Assembly: GCF_007096635.1 (NCBI RefSeq)
Contig: NZ_VKAA01000014.1
Coordinates: 62,001-126,000, forward strand
Reading direction: 5' to 3'
Origin: Mycolicibacterium sp. 018/SC-01/001
GTDB lineage: Bacteria; Actinomycetota; Actinomycetes; Mycobacteriales; Mycobacteriaceae
Length of the DNA stretch: 64,000 nt
Shown: piece after piece, positions 1 through 9,223 of the stretch
How positions within the stretch are numbered: position 1 is the first letter of the stretch
Layout: every line of letters starts with the position of its first letter
The notes under the pieces: model-generated
What the model saw: only the letters and a program-made list of their open reading frames with translations
Databases searched by the model: none
Told to the model about the DNA's origin: nothing
Translations under genes and position numbers: made by a program

Positions 1-48
1 CGCCGACAGCATCTGCCCGGGAACCCTTCCCGACGAACGGGGACAGGC

Positions 49-483
49 ATGAGATTCGTGGCGCGCGGCCTGAAAAAGGTCTGGATTCCGCTCGTGCTGA
101 TCGTGGTGCTGGCCATCTCCGGACTGGTCGTGTCGCGGCTGCATCGTCAGTTCGCCTCCCAGAACCTCAACGCCAACGCCGGGGCGGGCATCGAAATCGT
201 GCAGTTCAACCCGAAAGTGATGGTCTATGACGTGTGGGGTGACCCGGGTACCACGGCCGAGATCAGCTACTTCGATCCCGACGCCAACGTGCACACGCTG
301 ACGGCGCCCCTGCCGTGGACCGTCACGCTGTCGACGACGCTGCCCACGGTCAGCGCGAACCTGATGGCCAGGGCCGACGGCGGCTCGGTCGGGTGCCGGG
401 TCACCGTCAACGGCGCCGTCCGTGACGAGCGGCAGGCCGACGGTGTCGACGCCCAGACCTACTGCCTGGTGAAGTCCGCATGA
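49..483 (+). CDS. mmpS: MmpS-family membrane protein
   Basis: A 144-residue protein with a short basic N-terminus, one transmembrane helix (about residues 10-30) and an extracytoplasmic domain with a Cys pair (GCRVTV and TYCLV). This is the usual size and plan of mycobacterial MmpS proteins, which act as periplasmic partners of MmpL exporters. Its stop overlaps the start of mmpL by 4 bp, so the two are translationally coupled. The ATG follows a purine-rich GGGGACAGG. Only 48 bp lie upstream in the window, so the promoter and any adjacent regulator cannot be judged. The substrate is unknown. Confidence 0.9.
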   Translation: MRFVARGLKKVWIPLVLIVVLAISGLVVSRLHRQFASQNLNANAGAGIEIVQFNPKVMVYDVWGDPGTTAEISYFDPDANVHTLTAPLPWTVTLSTTLPTVSANLMARADGGSVGCRVTVNGAVRDERQADGVDAQTYCLVKSA

Positions 484-3380
484 GCACACACACCAAGCGG
501 TTCGCGCACCGCCCGGAGAAGCACGCCAAGGGGCACCCTGTCGCGCATGTCCTGCGCATCATGTCCGTGCCGATCATCCTGGCGTGGGTCGCGATCGCCG
601 TCCTGGTCAACGTCATCGCTCCCCAGTTGGAGGTCGTGGGCGAAGAGCACTCCGCGCCGATGACGCCGAACGACGCGCCGTCGGTGCAGGCCATGAAGGA
701 GATGGGGGCGAACTTCAAGGAGTTCGACTCCAACAGCACGATCATGGTGGTGGTCGAGGGCCAGCAACCGCTCGGTCCCGACGCCCACCAGTACTACGAC
801 GCGATCATCGCCAAGCTGCGCAACGACCCCGAGCACATCCAGCACATCCAGGACTTCTGGGGGGACACACTGACCGCGGCCGGGGCACAGAGCTCCGACG
901 GCAAAGCGGCCTACGTGATGCTCAATCTGGCGGGCGAGCAGGGGCAGACCCTGTCCAACACCGGTGTCGAGCACGTACGCGAGGCCATCGCGGACACCCC
1001 CGCACCGCCGGGTGTGCAGGCGTACGTCGCCGGGCCTGCCGCGCTGACCGACGACATGCACGTCATCGGCAACGCGAGTCTCGGCCAGATCACGCTCTAC
1101 ACCCTGCTCGCCATCTTCTTCATGCTGCTCGTGGTGTACCGCTCGCTCGTCACGACCCTGGTGCAGCTGTTTCTCACCGCGATCGGGCTGCTGACCGCGC
1201 GCGGCGTCGTCTCCGTGCTCGCCGACAACGGCGCTTTCGGGCTGACCACCTTCGCGGGCAACATCCTGACCATGCTCGCGATCGCCGCGGCCACCGACTA
1301 CGGCATCTTCCTGTTCGGCCGCTACCGCGAAGCACGCAGCGCGGGCGAAGACCGAGACACCGCGTACCACACCACGTTCCGCTCCGTCACGCCGGTCATC
1401 ATCGGCTCGGGCCTGACGATCGCCGGCGCCACCTACTGCCTGTCGTTCGCGCGACTGCCGTACTTCTCCACCATGGGCGAGCCGGTGGCGATCGGCATGG
1501 TCGTCGTGGTCGCCTCAGCGGTGACACTCGGCCCCGCCGTGCTCTTCCTCGGCAGCAAGATCGGTCTGTTCGAATCGAAACGCGATGCGCGCAGCCGATT
1601 CTGGCGTCGCGTCGGCACCGCGGTGGTGCGCTGGCCCGGACCCATCCTGGTCGCCAGCGCGTTCGTGGTGCTCATCGGCCTGGTAGCCATCCCCGGCTAC
1701 AAGCCCGCCTACAACGACCGCTACTACCTGCCGGACGACGCCAAGGTCAACATCGGGTACGCCGCCGCAGACCGCCATTTCAGCCAGGCCCGGATGAACC
1801 CGGACATCATCATGGTCGAAGCCGACCACGACATGCGCAACCCCGGTGACATGCTGGTGCTCAACGCGATCGGCCGCAATGTGATGCAGGCGAAGGGTAT
1901 CGCGATGGTGCAGAGCATCACCCGACCGCTCGGCATCCCGATCCAGCACAGCTCGATCCCGTTCCAGACCAGCGTGTCCGGCCAGGTGCAAAACCAGAAC
2001 CTGCCGTTCCAACGGGCTCAGCTGGACAACATGAAGCAGATGGCCGACGCCACGCAGGCCAACATCGACATCATGGAGAAGCAGTATCAGCTCTCACTCA
2101 AACAGACTCAGCTGACGCAGGATTCGGCGCAGAAGTCGCAGGAGCTGCTGCAGATCACCGAGCAGGTGCGCGACAACATCGCCAACTTCGACGACCAGTT
2201 CCGGCCGCTGCGCAACTACTTCTACTGGGAACCGCACTGCTACGACATCCCGATGTGCGCGGCGATCAGGTCACTGTTCGACTCGCTCGACGGGATCAAC
2301 CAGCTCACCGACGCACAGGGCGCGGTGCAGGGCAACACCGATCAGCTGGCCGATCTGGCCCCGCAGTTGACCGCGTTGCTGCCGCAGACCATCGCGACGA
2401 TGAAGCAGACGCTGGCATTGACGTTGGCGTCCTACAACTCTCAGAAGGCGCTGCTCGATCAGATGGGCGCGATGAACGACACCGCGCTGGCGATGGGTGC
2501 GGCGTTCGACACCGCCAAGAACGACGACCTGTTCTTCCTGCCGCCCGAAGCGTTCAGCAACCCCGATTTCGAGCGCGGCCTGAAGATGTTCCTGTCCCCG
2601 GACGGGAAGTCGGCGCGCATGTTCATCACCCATCAGAGCGATCCCGCGACGGTGGAAGGTATCTCGCGCGTCGACGCCGAACGGGAGGCCGCGCAGAATG
2701 CGATCAAGATGACGTCGCTGTCGAACGCGAAGATCCTCATCGGCGGCACCGCCGCCACCTACAAGGACATGGCCGACGGCGCGAAATACGATCTGCTGAT
2801 CGCCGTCGTCTCGGCGCTCACGCTGATCTTCATGATCATGCTGATCCTGACGCGCAGCGTGGTGGCCGCCGCCACGATCGTCGGCACGGCGGGCAGTTCG
2901 ATCGCCGCGTCGTTCGGCATCTCGGTGCTGATCTGGCAGGACCTGTTCGGCATCCAGATCCACTGGCTGGTGATGCTGATGTCGGTGATCATCCTGCTCG
3001 CGGTGGGCGCCGACTACAACCTGCTGCTCGTGCACCGGTTCCGCGAGGAGATCCATGCCGGCCTGAAGACGGGCATCATCCGGTCGATGGCCGGCACCGG
3101 CGGGGTCGTCACCTCGGCGGGTCTGGTGTTCGCGGCGACGATGGCGGCGATGTTGGGCAGCAGCCTCGTGGTGCTCGCGCAGATGGGGTCGACGATCGCG
3201 ATCGGCCTGCTGGTCGACACGCTGGTCGTGCGATCGTTCCTGATGCCGTCGATCGCGACGCTGCTGGGACGCTGGTTCTGGTGGCCTCAGGTGGTCTACC
3301 CTCGCGGGGACAACCACTTCCTGCCGCCGGCCCCACCGAGCCGGGAGGCCGACACCGCGCCGGTTCCGGTCGGCGGCTGA
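480..3380 (+). CDS. mmpL: MmpL-family RND transporter
   Basis: A 966-residue RND-superfamily transporter with the MmpL plan: one N-terminal helix, a large periplasmic domain, five helices, a second periplasmic domain, and a C-terminal helix bundle. The proton-relay Asp-Tyr pairs are present at residues 273-274 (ATDYG) and 845-846 (GADYN). The second periplasmic domain contains a long Gln-rich heptad region (about residues 515-680) with the Cys pair HCYDIPMC. That insertion is typical of the MmpL4/MmpL5 branch, which works with MmpS in siderophore, glycopeptidolipid or drug export. The MmpS partner immediately upstream fits this. The exact cargo cannot be read from the sequence. Confidence 0.93.
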   Translation: MSTHTKRFAHRPEKHAKGHPVAHVLRIMSVPIILAWVAIAVLVNVIAPQLEVVGEEHSAPMTPNDAPSVQAMKEMGANFKEFDSNSTIMVVVEGQQPLGPDAHQYYDAIIAKLRNDPEHIQHIQDFWGDTLTAAGAQSSDGKAAYVMLNLAGEQGQTLSNTGVEHVREAIADTPAPPGVQAYVAGPAALTDDMHVIGNASLGQITLYTLLAIFFMLLVVYRSLVTTLVQLFLTAIGLLTARGVVSVLADNGAFGLTTFAGNILTMLAIAAATDYGIFLFGRYREARSAGEDRDTAYHTTFRSVTPVIIGSGLTIAGATYCLSFARLPYFSTMGEPVAIGMVVVVASAVTLGPAVLFLGSKIGLFESKRDARSRFWRRVGTAVVRWPGPILVASAFVVLIGLVAIPGYKPAYNDRYYLPDDAKVNIGYAAADRHFSQARMNPDIIMVEADHDMRNPGDMLVLNAIGRNVMQAKGIAMVQSITRPLGIPIQHSSIPFQTSVSGQVQNQNLPFQRAQLDNMKQMADATQANIDIMEKQYQLSLKQTQLTQDSAQKSQELLQITEQVRDNIANFDDQFRPLRNYFYWEPHCYDIPMCAAIRSLFDSLDGINQLTDAQGAVQGNTDQLADLAPQLTALLPQTIATMKQTLALTLASYNSQKALLDQMGAMNDTALAMGAAFDTAKNDDLFFLPPEAFSNPDFERGLKMFLSPDGKSARMFITHQSDPATVEGISRVDAEREAAQNAIKMTSLSNAKILIGGTAATYKDMADGAKYDLLIAVVSALTLIFMIMLILTRSVVAAATIVGTAGSSIAASFGISVLIWQDLFGIQIHWLVMLMSVIILLAVGADYNLLLVHRFREEIHAGLKTGIIRSMAGTGGVVTSAGLVFAATMAAMLGSSLVVLAQMGSTIAIGLLVDTLVVRSFLMPSIATLLGRWFWWPQVVYPRGDNHFLPPAPPSREADTAPVPVGG

Positions 3381-3388
3381 CCTTTTCG

Positions 3389-3913
3389 TCACGCGTATCC
3401 CAGCGCGGCGTTCTCGGCGCGGATACGCACGCTCAGCACGGCTGCGTTCGCCACGCTGAAGACCAGAGCGGTGAGCCAAGCCGTGTGAACGAGTGGAAGT
3501 GCAGCAACCTCGGCGGCGACGGCCGTGTAGTTGGGGTGATGCAGCCAGCGGTACGGGCCCCGATTCACCAGCGGCGCCCCCGCGATGACGATCAGTCGCG
3601 GGTTCCAATGCCGGCCCAGCACCGCCACACACCACCATCGCATCGCCGTGCTCGCCACCACGACGGCGAGCATCGGCCACCCGAGCCACGGGAGGAACGG
3701 CCGGTGCGCCGTCGTGACCTCCACCACGCACGACGCCAGGAGCAGCGTGTGCATCGCCACCATCACCGGGTAGTGACCCTGACCGAATTCCCTGCCGCCG
3801 TGGGCGAACGACCAGCGGGCGTTGCGGCGCGACACCGCGAGTTCGACGAGTCGCTCCGCGGCGACGAGCAGGATGAACAGGGTGTAGACCATCACACTCA
3901 TCCCGCTCACCAC
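3389..3913 (-). CDS. Isoprenylcysteine carboxyl methyltransferase-like membrane enzyme
   Basis: A 174-residue membrane protein with four or five helices and the ICMT-family signature RGPYRWLHHPNY near residue 122, which forms the S-adenosylmethionine site. It overlaps the 3' end of the type III PKS gene by 7 bp, so the two form one transcript. Bacterial members paired with type III PKSs (BpsB/YpbQ type) O-methylate alkylpyrone or alkylresorcinol products. The same role is inferred here, since bacteria do not prenylate proteins in the eukaryotic way. Confidence 0.85.
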   Translation of the reverse strand: MVSGMSVMVYTLFILLVAAERLVELAVSRRNARWSFAHGGREFGQGHYPVMVAMHTLLLASCVVEVTTAHRPFLPWLGWPMLAVVVASTAMRWWCVAVLGRHWNPRLIVIAGAPLVNRGPYRWLHHPNYTAVAAEVAALPLVHTAWLTALVFSVANAAVLSVRIRAENAALGYA

Positions 3914-5013
3914 CCCAGCAGCACGAGCTCGAAGCTGAATCCCGGCCCCATCGCGAGCATCATCGCCAAGGACCCGTCGACGGGGCGGGCGGCCAACGTG
4001 CGGTCCAGGATGTCCAGCACGGATGCCGACGAGATGTTGCCGTTGTCGCGCAACGATTCCCAGCTATGCTGCAAAGCGTCCGGCCGGACACCGACGGCGC
4101 CGCCGATCGCGTCGAGGACTTTCGGCCCGCCCGGATGGCAGATCCAGATGTCGATGTCGGCCGTGGTCAGCCCGCTGTCGGCGAGGAAGCCGTCGACCTC
4201 TGCGGCGAGGTGGTCCTGAGCCATGGTGGGGACCTCTCGTGACATCACCAACCCGAATCCGCGCGAGCTGATATTCCAGCCCATCACGTCGACGGTGCCG
4301 GGAAAGATCCTGCTTCTGGTGGCCAGCATCCGGGGCACCGGCCGTGCCGGGAGTCCCGGGGGAACCCGATCAGCTCCGGTGGCGACCACCGCGGCCGCGC
4401 CGTCGCCGAACAGGCACACGCCGATGAGCACGGGGATGGACGTGTCGTCGCGCTGCAGCGTCAGGGAGCAGAGCTCCACTGACAGCAGGACCGCCACATG
4501 CTCAGGGAACCCGCGCAAGTAGTCGTGCACGCGCGCCAGACCCGCCGCTCCCGCCACGCAGCCGAGGCCGAACAGCGGGATTCGCTTGACGTCTGGACGT
4601 AAGCCGATCTCGTCGGCGATGCGCGCATCGATTGTCGGGACCGCGACGCCGGTGCTCGACACGGTCACGATGGCGTCGACGTCCTCCGGCCGCAGATGCG
4701 CGGCCTCCAGCGCGGACGCCACGGCACGCCGCCCCAACTCGACTGCTGTGTCGACGTAGACAGCGTTGGCTTCGGTGAACCCGCTCAGGTGGGCGTATCG
4801 CTCGAGAGGCAGAGCGAGGCTGCGATGTTCGACGCCGCTGGTTTGCGCGAACCGGGTGAACCCCGGGTCCACGACGTCGGTGAGCGAGCCGGTCACTTCG
4901 GCTTGGGAATAGCGGTGCGGCGGGAACGCCGTTGACGTGCCGGCGATCTGCGGAGCACTGCGGCGGGATTCGAACAGCGCGGATTGTGCTGGGGACAAAG
5001 CGGTATCAGTCAT
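3907..5013 (-). CDS. Type III polyketide synthase
   Basis: A 368-residue chalcone/stilbene-synthase-fold enzyme. The catalytic triad is visible: Cys152 (FGLGCVAG), His293 (ICHPGG) and Asn326 (NGNISS). The GFGPG-like loop near the C-terminus is present as MGPGFSFE. Mycobacterial homologues use long-chain acyl-CoA starters and malonyl-CoA to make alkylpyrones or alkylresorcinols. The downstream overlapping methyltransferase supports a methylated alkylpyrone-type product. The ATG start gives the expected family length. The starter unit cannot be predicted by eye. Confidence 0.92.
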   Translation of the reverse strand: MTDTALSPAQSALFESRRSAPQIAGTSTAFPPHRYSQAEVTGSLTDVVDPGFTRFAQTSGVEHRSLALPLERYAHLSGFTEANAVYVDTAVELGRRAVASALEAAHLRPEDVDAIVTVSSTGVAVPTIDARIADEIGLRPDVKRIPLFGLGCVAGAAGLARVHDYLRGFPEHVAVLLSVELCSLTLQRDDTSIPVLIGVCLFGDGAAAVVATGADRVPPGLPARPVPRMLATRSRIFPGTVDVMGWNISSRGFGLVMSREVPTMAQDHLAAEVDGFLADSGLTTADIDIWICHPGGPKVLDAIGGAVGVRPDALQHSWESLRDNGNISSASVLDILDRTLAARPVDGSLAMMLAMGPGFSFELVLLGW

Positions 5014-5254
5014 ACGCGTTCACACGATCGTCTGGGACACCTGGTTCACCGAAATCGCGATGTGTGGAGTTGTGCACAATGACCCGACAGATCTCGACTT
5101 CGAGCGTATAAACGCTGATCAGAGCCGCCGTGGGCACAGCGATCGCACATCGGAACCATCTGGGCACACACAGGTTGCCGGTGAAGGGCGATTCGGCGGC
5201 ACCTGTCCCGCGTGGCATCACCGATATCAGCAGTCACACGGTTAACATCACGCC

Positions 5255-6049
5255 GTGTCCGATCTGCCCGACGTCCGGCGCGCCCGAACGGTGTCCCGGC
5301 GAGACGCGCTGCGGTACGCCGCCGCGGCGTCCGCCGGTATCGGTGTCGCCGCCGCCGGTCTCGGCGCACCGAGCGCGTCGGCGGCCGCACCCACGCTGAT
5401 CGACTTCGCGGCGGCACAGATTCCCGCCGAGGCGATCCGCGCCGCCGGACACTCTGGAGTCGTCAACTACGTCTCGCTGTCGCGGCCGGGATCGAACTTC
5501 GGTGCCAAACCGATCACGCTCCCCTACGCGCGCTCACTCAACGCCCAGGGCCTCGTCATCGTCAGCAACTACCAGTACGGAAAGCCCGGCGGCACAGCGC
5601 CGTCCGACTTCACGCGCGGGTTCGCCGGCGGAGTCGCCGACGCCAAAACGGGTTGGGGTCTGCACACTGCCGCCGGTGGCGGACGCAGCGCGCCGATCTT
5701 CTTCACCATCGACGAGGACATCAGCCGCGACACCTGGAACACCGTGGCGCTGCCGTGGTTTCGGGGCATCAACTCGGTGATCGGCGTGCAGCGCACCGGC
5801 ATCTACGGCGGCATCGACGCGTGCCAGTGGGCGATCGCCGACGGTGTGGTCGGTGCGTCGAGTGTGCCCGGTTACCGGTGGGCGTGGCAGACGAAGGCGT
5901 GGTCGGGTAACCGGATCCATCCGCAGGCGGTGCTGTATCAGCGCATCGTGGACACCGCGTCGAACCCCGGACCTCTCGTCGGGGGCATGCGCGTGGACGT
6001 CAACGACGTGATGGCCCGCGACGTCGGGCAGTGGAACCTGCACCAGTGA
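5255..6049 (+). CDS. Tat-exported DUF1906 (glycoside-hydrolase-like) protein
   Basis: A 264-residue protein starting with GTG. The N-terminus has a twin-arginine motif (SRRDAL, Arg15-Arg16), a hydrophobic Ala-rich segment and a likely cleavage site near SASA-AA. The mature part matches DUF1906, the TIM-barrel 'glycoside hydrolase-like' domain of mycobacterial Rv2525c: a conserved start (LIDFAAAQIP), the acidic motif FFTIDED and a GIYGG motif. Rv2525c is a Tat-dependent surface protein linked to cell-wall polysaccharide and beta-lactam susceptibility. Enzymatic activity of the family is not established. The gene is monocistronic here, convergent with the truncated TetR gene. Confidence 0.88.
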   Translation: MSDLPDVRRARTVSRRDALRYAAAASAGIGVAAAGLGAPSASAAAPTLIDFAAAQIPAEAIRAAGHSGVVNYVSLSRPGSNFGAKPITLPYARSLNAQGLVIVSNYQYGKPGGTAPSDFTRGFAGGVADAKTGWGLHTAAGGGRSAPIFFTIDEDISRDTWNTVALPWFRGINSVIGVQRTGIYGGIDACQWAIADGVVGASSVPGYRWAWQTKAWSGNRIHPQAVLYQRIVDTASNPGPLVGGMRVDVNDVMARDVGQWNLHQ

Positions 6050-6050
6050 T

Positions 6051-6557
6051 CTAGCGGCGCAGTCCGTCGATCAGGATGCGCAACAACCGGTCTCGTTGCG
6101 CTGGATCGCGAACCGGTTGCTCACCGATCCACATGATCGCTCCCGCCATGTCGATCACGTCGCCGGGCTCGACGTCGTCGCGCAGCAGTCCGGCATCGAT
6201 GGCCCGCTGCACCAAGGCCCGACCGCTGAGCTGGTTTCGCTGGCACGTGCTGTCCACCCCGGCGTTCGCCGGCGCGACGAGCGTGCCGGCCAGCCCGGTG
6301 AACACGGTCCCCTGCTCGACGAACGAAGCGAGCCATGTCAGCAGGGCCTGCACCGGGTCTGATTCCTCGAGCAGTGTCGTGCCGAATTCCGCCAGACCGG
6401 CCAACCCCTCGTCGATCACGGCCAGGACCAGGTGATCCCGACTGGGGAAATGCCGGTACAGCGTGCCGGGGCCGACACCGGCCGCCTTGGCCACCTCGTC
6501 GAGCGACGCGGTGACGCCCTGCTCGCGGAACGCTTCGAGCGCTGCGTCGAGGAGCAA
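6051..6557 (-). pseudogene. TetR-family regulator, 5'-truncated
   Basis: The reading frame encodes a TetR protein: an N-terminal helix-turn-helix (ASLDEVAKAAGVGPGTLYRHF), then a ligand-binding domain ending at GLRR. TetR proteins normally have some 10-20 residues ahead of the LLDAALEAF helix. Here the frame runs back from the TTG at 6557 only through Arg-His-Cys-Val before a TGA, with no ATG or GTG and no ribosome site. Sequence of the opposite gene begins at the same place. I therefore read the gene as having lost its start and promoter in a deletion. A TTG start making a slightly short protein cannot be excluded. Confidence 0.75.
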
Positions 6558-7219
6558 CCGGTGGCAGACTCACCGTGGGCATCGGAGTGAGCCACCGCTG
6601 GGTGATCAATGACGTTTTCGGCTACGACTTCAGCGCTCCGGCAGCGTTTTTGCGGGAGTATCTCGAGGTGATGATCCCCGCTGTGGCCGGCAAGCCCGTC
6701 GAGCACCACGGCGCCCGCATCACGGCGGTGGGTCAGCTGCCACCGTCGCACGCTGCACCGCCACCGATCCTCGTGGCCGCGCTCGGACCGCGCATGCTGC
6801 GCATCGCCGGCGAGCTCGCCGACGGAACCATCACGACGTGGACGGGGCCCACGGCGCTCGAGGAGCACATCGTGCCGGCTATCACGAAGGCTGCCGAGTC
6901 CGCGGGGCGGCCCGCCCCTCGAGTGGTCGCCGGGCTACCGGTGAGCATCACAGCCGATCCCGACGGCACCCGCGAACGTCTGGAGCAGATGTTCGGCAGC
7001 GCCGCGGACATGCCGTCCTACCGCGCGGTACTCGACCGCGAAGGAGTCCGCAGCCCAGCTGACATCAGCCTGTTCGGCGACGAGGACACGGTGCTGGCGC
7101 ACGTGCGCCGGTTCGCCGAAATCGGCGTGACCGAGTTCAGCGCCATGCCCTTCGGCAATCCCGATGACCAGGCGCGCACGATCGACGTGCTGGCGGCGCA
7201 ACGCGATTCGTTCGCGTGA
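6554..7219 (+). pseudogene. LLM-class F420-dependent oxidoreductase, 5'-truncated
   Basis: The frame encodes the C-terminal two thirds of a luciferase-like, probably F420-dependent, oxidoreductase: GGRLTVGIGVSHR, then REYLEVMIP, a VAALGPRMLRIAGELADG core and a C-terminal GVTEFSAMPFG motif. In this family GRLTVGIG lies about 90-100 residues into the protein, so the first strands of the barrel are missing. An internal GTG at 6575 could start translation, but the product would lack part of the barrel. Family-like sequence begins at about 6554, exactly where the opposite TetR gene is cut. Confidence 0.75.
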
Positions 7220-7223
7220 TCGC

Positions 7224-8054
7224 TCACCTGCGCGGGGCGGGAACGTCCAGCGACAGTGACCGGACGTGGTTGCGCTTCGGTGACGACAGTGCCGACAGGC
7301 ACGCCGAGGTCGCGCCGATCGTCAGCCACATCAGCGCCTGGTTGAGCACCGAGTAGACGCGGAACTCGGCCAACACCTCGGCGGGAAATCCGTCCACGAG
7401 CACGCCGTCCGGACCCGAGATCGGTCCTGGCACCTCGTGGAACGCGGGCAGCCACAGGACGATCGCCATCATGACGACGCCGTAGCCGCCCACCGCGGCG
7501 GCAGCAGCCGGCCACGTTCCCCATCGTCGCGACCACACGACGGCGATCGCGATCGCTGCGCACGCGACCACCACCGAACTGACTGTCATCGTCAGGAAGG
7601 CCGAACTGCGCTCTCCGATTGTGTCTTCCAGCCCCACAGTGGGCGGATTGGCCGGATACTTCCACCCTGGCACGAGGTTGATCGCCGCAAACATTCCCCC
7701 CGCGAGCAGTAGGGCCAAACCAGTGGAATCGGGCGCGAAACCGCGCCGCATGAGTACGGTGCGCAGGATGGTGAAGGCCACCGCGAACAACACACCCATC
7801 GCGAGCGCCATCGCGATGACTCCGACTGCGGCGCCGACATTCTCCTGAACCGAACGGCTGAACAGCTCGTGGCCGTGGCCGTGATCGCCTCCGCTGAGCT
7901 GTGCCTGCGCGTGCTCGCGGGCTCCCTCGTAGGCCACCGCATCGCCGATCAACGGTTCGATCGTCGCCCGGCTGAACACGACGCAGACGATGCCGCCGAC
8001 CAGACCCGGGATCACATACCCGGTCGCGGAGGGCATGTGGACGTTCAGTGACAC
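7224..8054 (-). CDS. cbtA: CbtA-type cobalt transporter subunit
   Basis: A 276-residue membrane protein with about six helices and a His-rich loop (GGDHGHGH), matching CbtA, the membrane subunit predicted to transport cobalt with CbtB. It overlaps the 3' end of cbtB by 10 bp and is the last gene of the nitrile hydratase operon. Most known cbtAB pairs sit under B12 riboswitches. Here none is visible and the pair is tied to a cobalt enzyme instead. The role of supplying Co2+ to the nitrile hydratase is inferred from this linkage. Confidence 0.88.
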   Translation of the reverse strand: MSLNVHMPSATGYVIPGLVGGIVCVVFSRATIEPLIGDAVAYEGAREHAQAQLSGGDHGHGHELFSRSVQENVGAAVGVIAMALAMGVLFAVAFTILRTVLMRRGFAPDSTGLALLLAGGMFAAINLVPGWKYPANPPTVGLEDTIGERSSAFLTMTVSSVVVACAAIAIAVVWSRRWGTWPAAAAAVGGYGVVMMAIVLWLPAFHEVPGPISGPDGVLVDGFPAEVLAEFRVYSVLNQALMWLTIGATSACLSALSSPKRNHVRSLSLDVPAPRR

Positions 8055-8269
8055 GGGAACCCCAGGAGGTGCCGCGCGTCGTGCACGAACTCGTGCACGT
8101 GAGTATCCGCACCGAAGACGGACACCGCGCCCTGGTCGAACCCCACGAAGTAGTAGACGATCAGCGCGAGCAGCGTCAACGCGGCCAGTCGAAGCGGTGC
8201 GGCCAGACTCGGCGCGACGGCACGCACATCGAGGTGCGGTACGCCGAGGGCGGGATTGGCATCGTTCAT
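8045..8269 (-). CDS. cbtB: CbtB-type cobalt transporter subunit
   Basis: A 74-residue protein with one transmembrane helix (about residues 27-47) followed by the CbtB metal-binding C-terminus: THVHEFVHDARHL, with several spaced histidines. The small size and the HxHEFxHDxRH pattern are diagnostic of CbtB. It begins 20 bp after the accessory-protein gene and overlaps cbtA, so the pair is expressed with the nitrile hydratase. Confidence 0.9.
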   Translation of the reverse strand: MNDANPALGVPHLDVRAVAPSLAAPLRLAALTLLALIVYYFVGFDQGAVSVFGADTHVHEFVHDARHLLGFPCH

Positions 8270-8288
8270 TTCTCAGGTCCTCGCGGTT

Positions 8289-8606
8289 CTAGTGGTCATG
8301 GTCATGGTCGTGGGCCACTGCGTGGTCGTTGGCATCGGTGAGCGGCGGGGCGGTCAGAAGCTCGTGACGGTCGACGAGCTTCTCCAGCGTCGCCACCCAG
8401 TGGTCGTAGTACTCCCACTGGCCCCGTTCGGCTTCCGGCGTCCGCTCCCACTCGCCGATCGTCGCGATCAGCGTTTCCTGGAACTCGCTCCAGGGGTAGT
8501 GCCGGAACTCCGAGAGCGCGAGCGCGAGCCCGAAAGCGCGGCGCTGCCAATCATGGTCGAATTGCGGCGCCGCCTGATCGGTGGTGCAGGTTTCGTGCAG
8601 CCTCAT
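8289..8606 (-). CDS. Nitrile hydratase accessory protein (cobalt activator)
   Basis: A 105-residue protein of the small nitrile hydratase activator family (P14K/NhlE type), with the typical FDHDWQRRAFGLALAL and WSEFQETLI segments. These proteins form a complex with the alpha subunit to insert cobalt and support oxidation of the active-site cysteines. The C-terminus is His/Asp-rich (AHDHDHDH), plausibly a cobalt-binding tail. Its start overlaps the alpha-subunit stop by 4 bp. The gene order beta-alpha-activator is standard for cobalt-type enzymes. Confidence 0.9.
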   Translation of the reverse strand: MRLHETCTTDQAAPQFDHDWQRRAFGLALALSEFRHYPWSEFQETLIATIGEWERTPEAERGQWEYYDHWVATLEKLVDRHELLTAPPLTDANDHAVAHDHDHDH

Positions 8607-9223
8607 GAGGCCGGGCCTGCCAACGCGACCCCGATCATGGACTCGGTGGTGACCAGGTCCATGAGCATTTCATCGGTGAAATCGTCAGTGCCGGCCGGCC
8701 GTTCGGGAATGACGAACCACCGTGAGTGACCGCTGGAATCCCACACCTTGATCTCGGTGTCGGCGGGTAGATCGAGGCCGACCTCGGCGAGGACAGAGCG
8801 CGGTTCACGGGCGGCCCGCGCCCGGAACGTCGGGTCCTTGTACCAATACGGCGGTAACCCGAGCACCGGCCACGGGAAGCACGAGCAGAGCGTGCAGATC
8901 ACCAGGTTGTGCACGCCCGATGTGTTGGCCACCGCCTGCAGATGCTCGCCTTCGGCGCCCGCCATGCCCTCGGGCAGGTCCAGCTCGGCGACCGCGGCCG
9001 GGGTGTCCACCACGACTCGCGCCGCGAACTCCGGATCGGTCCAGGCCTTGACGACGATCTTCTTGCCGTTCAGGGGTGTCATCTCGGTTTCGAAGTAGGC
9101 CAGGACCTTGTCCACGGTCTGAGGTGTGATGACGCCCTTGTCGATCAGCAGCGCCTCCAACGCCGCCACCTGCTTCGCGCTGATCTCTTCCCGGTCGGGC
9201 GGGTAGGCGAACTGGTCGGTCAT
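8603..9223 (-). CDS. nthA: Nitrile hydratase alpha subunit, cobalt type
   Basis: A 206-residue alpha subunit of nitrile hydratase, which hydrates nitriles to amides. The metal site is C110-T-L-C113-S-C115. A Thr in the second position marks the cobalt class (iron enzymes have Ser). Cys113 and Cys115 would be the residues oxidised to sulfinate and sulfenate. The conserved Trp/Tyr-rich stretch PPYWYKDPTFR follows. It overlaps the beta gene by 4 bp. The cobalt assignment agrees with the cbtAB genes in the same operon. No amidase lies in this operon; the nearest in the window is at 54.8 kb. Confidence 0.95.
   Translation of the reverse strand: MTDQFAYPPDREEISAKQVAALEALLIDKGVITPQTVDKVLAYFETEMTPLNGKKIVVKAWTDPEFAARVVVDTPAAVAELDLPEGMAGAEGEHLQAVANTSGVHNLVICTLCSCFPWPVLGLPPYWYKDPTFRARAAREPRSVLAEVGLDLPADTEIKVWDSSGHSRWFVIPERPAGTDDFTDEMLMDLVTTESMIGVALAGPAS

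Noticed and set aside
2255..4219. 654-codon frame on the plus strand across mmpL and the PKS region
   Set aside because: Arg/Gly/Asp-rich low-complexity translation, overlapping mmpL in another frame and the convergent genes; a typical shadow of high-G+C coding DNA.
8270..8288. Search for a cobalamin riboswitch ahead of cbtB
   Set aside because: Only 19 bp separate cbtB from the nitrile hydratase activator gene; there is no room and no B12-box-like sequence.
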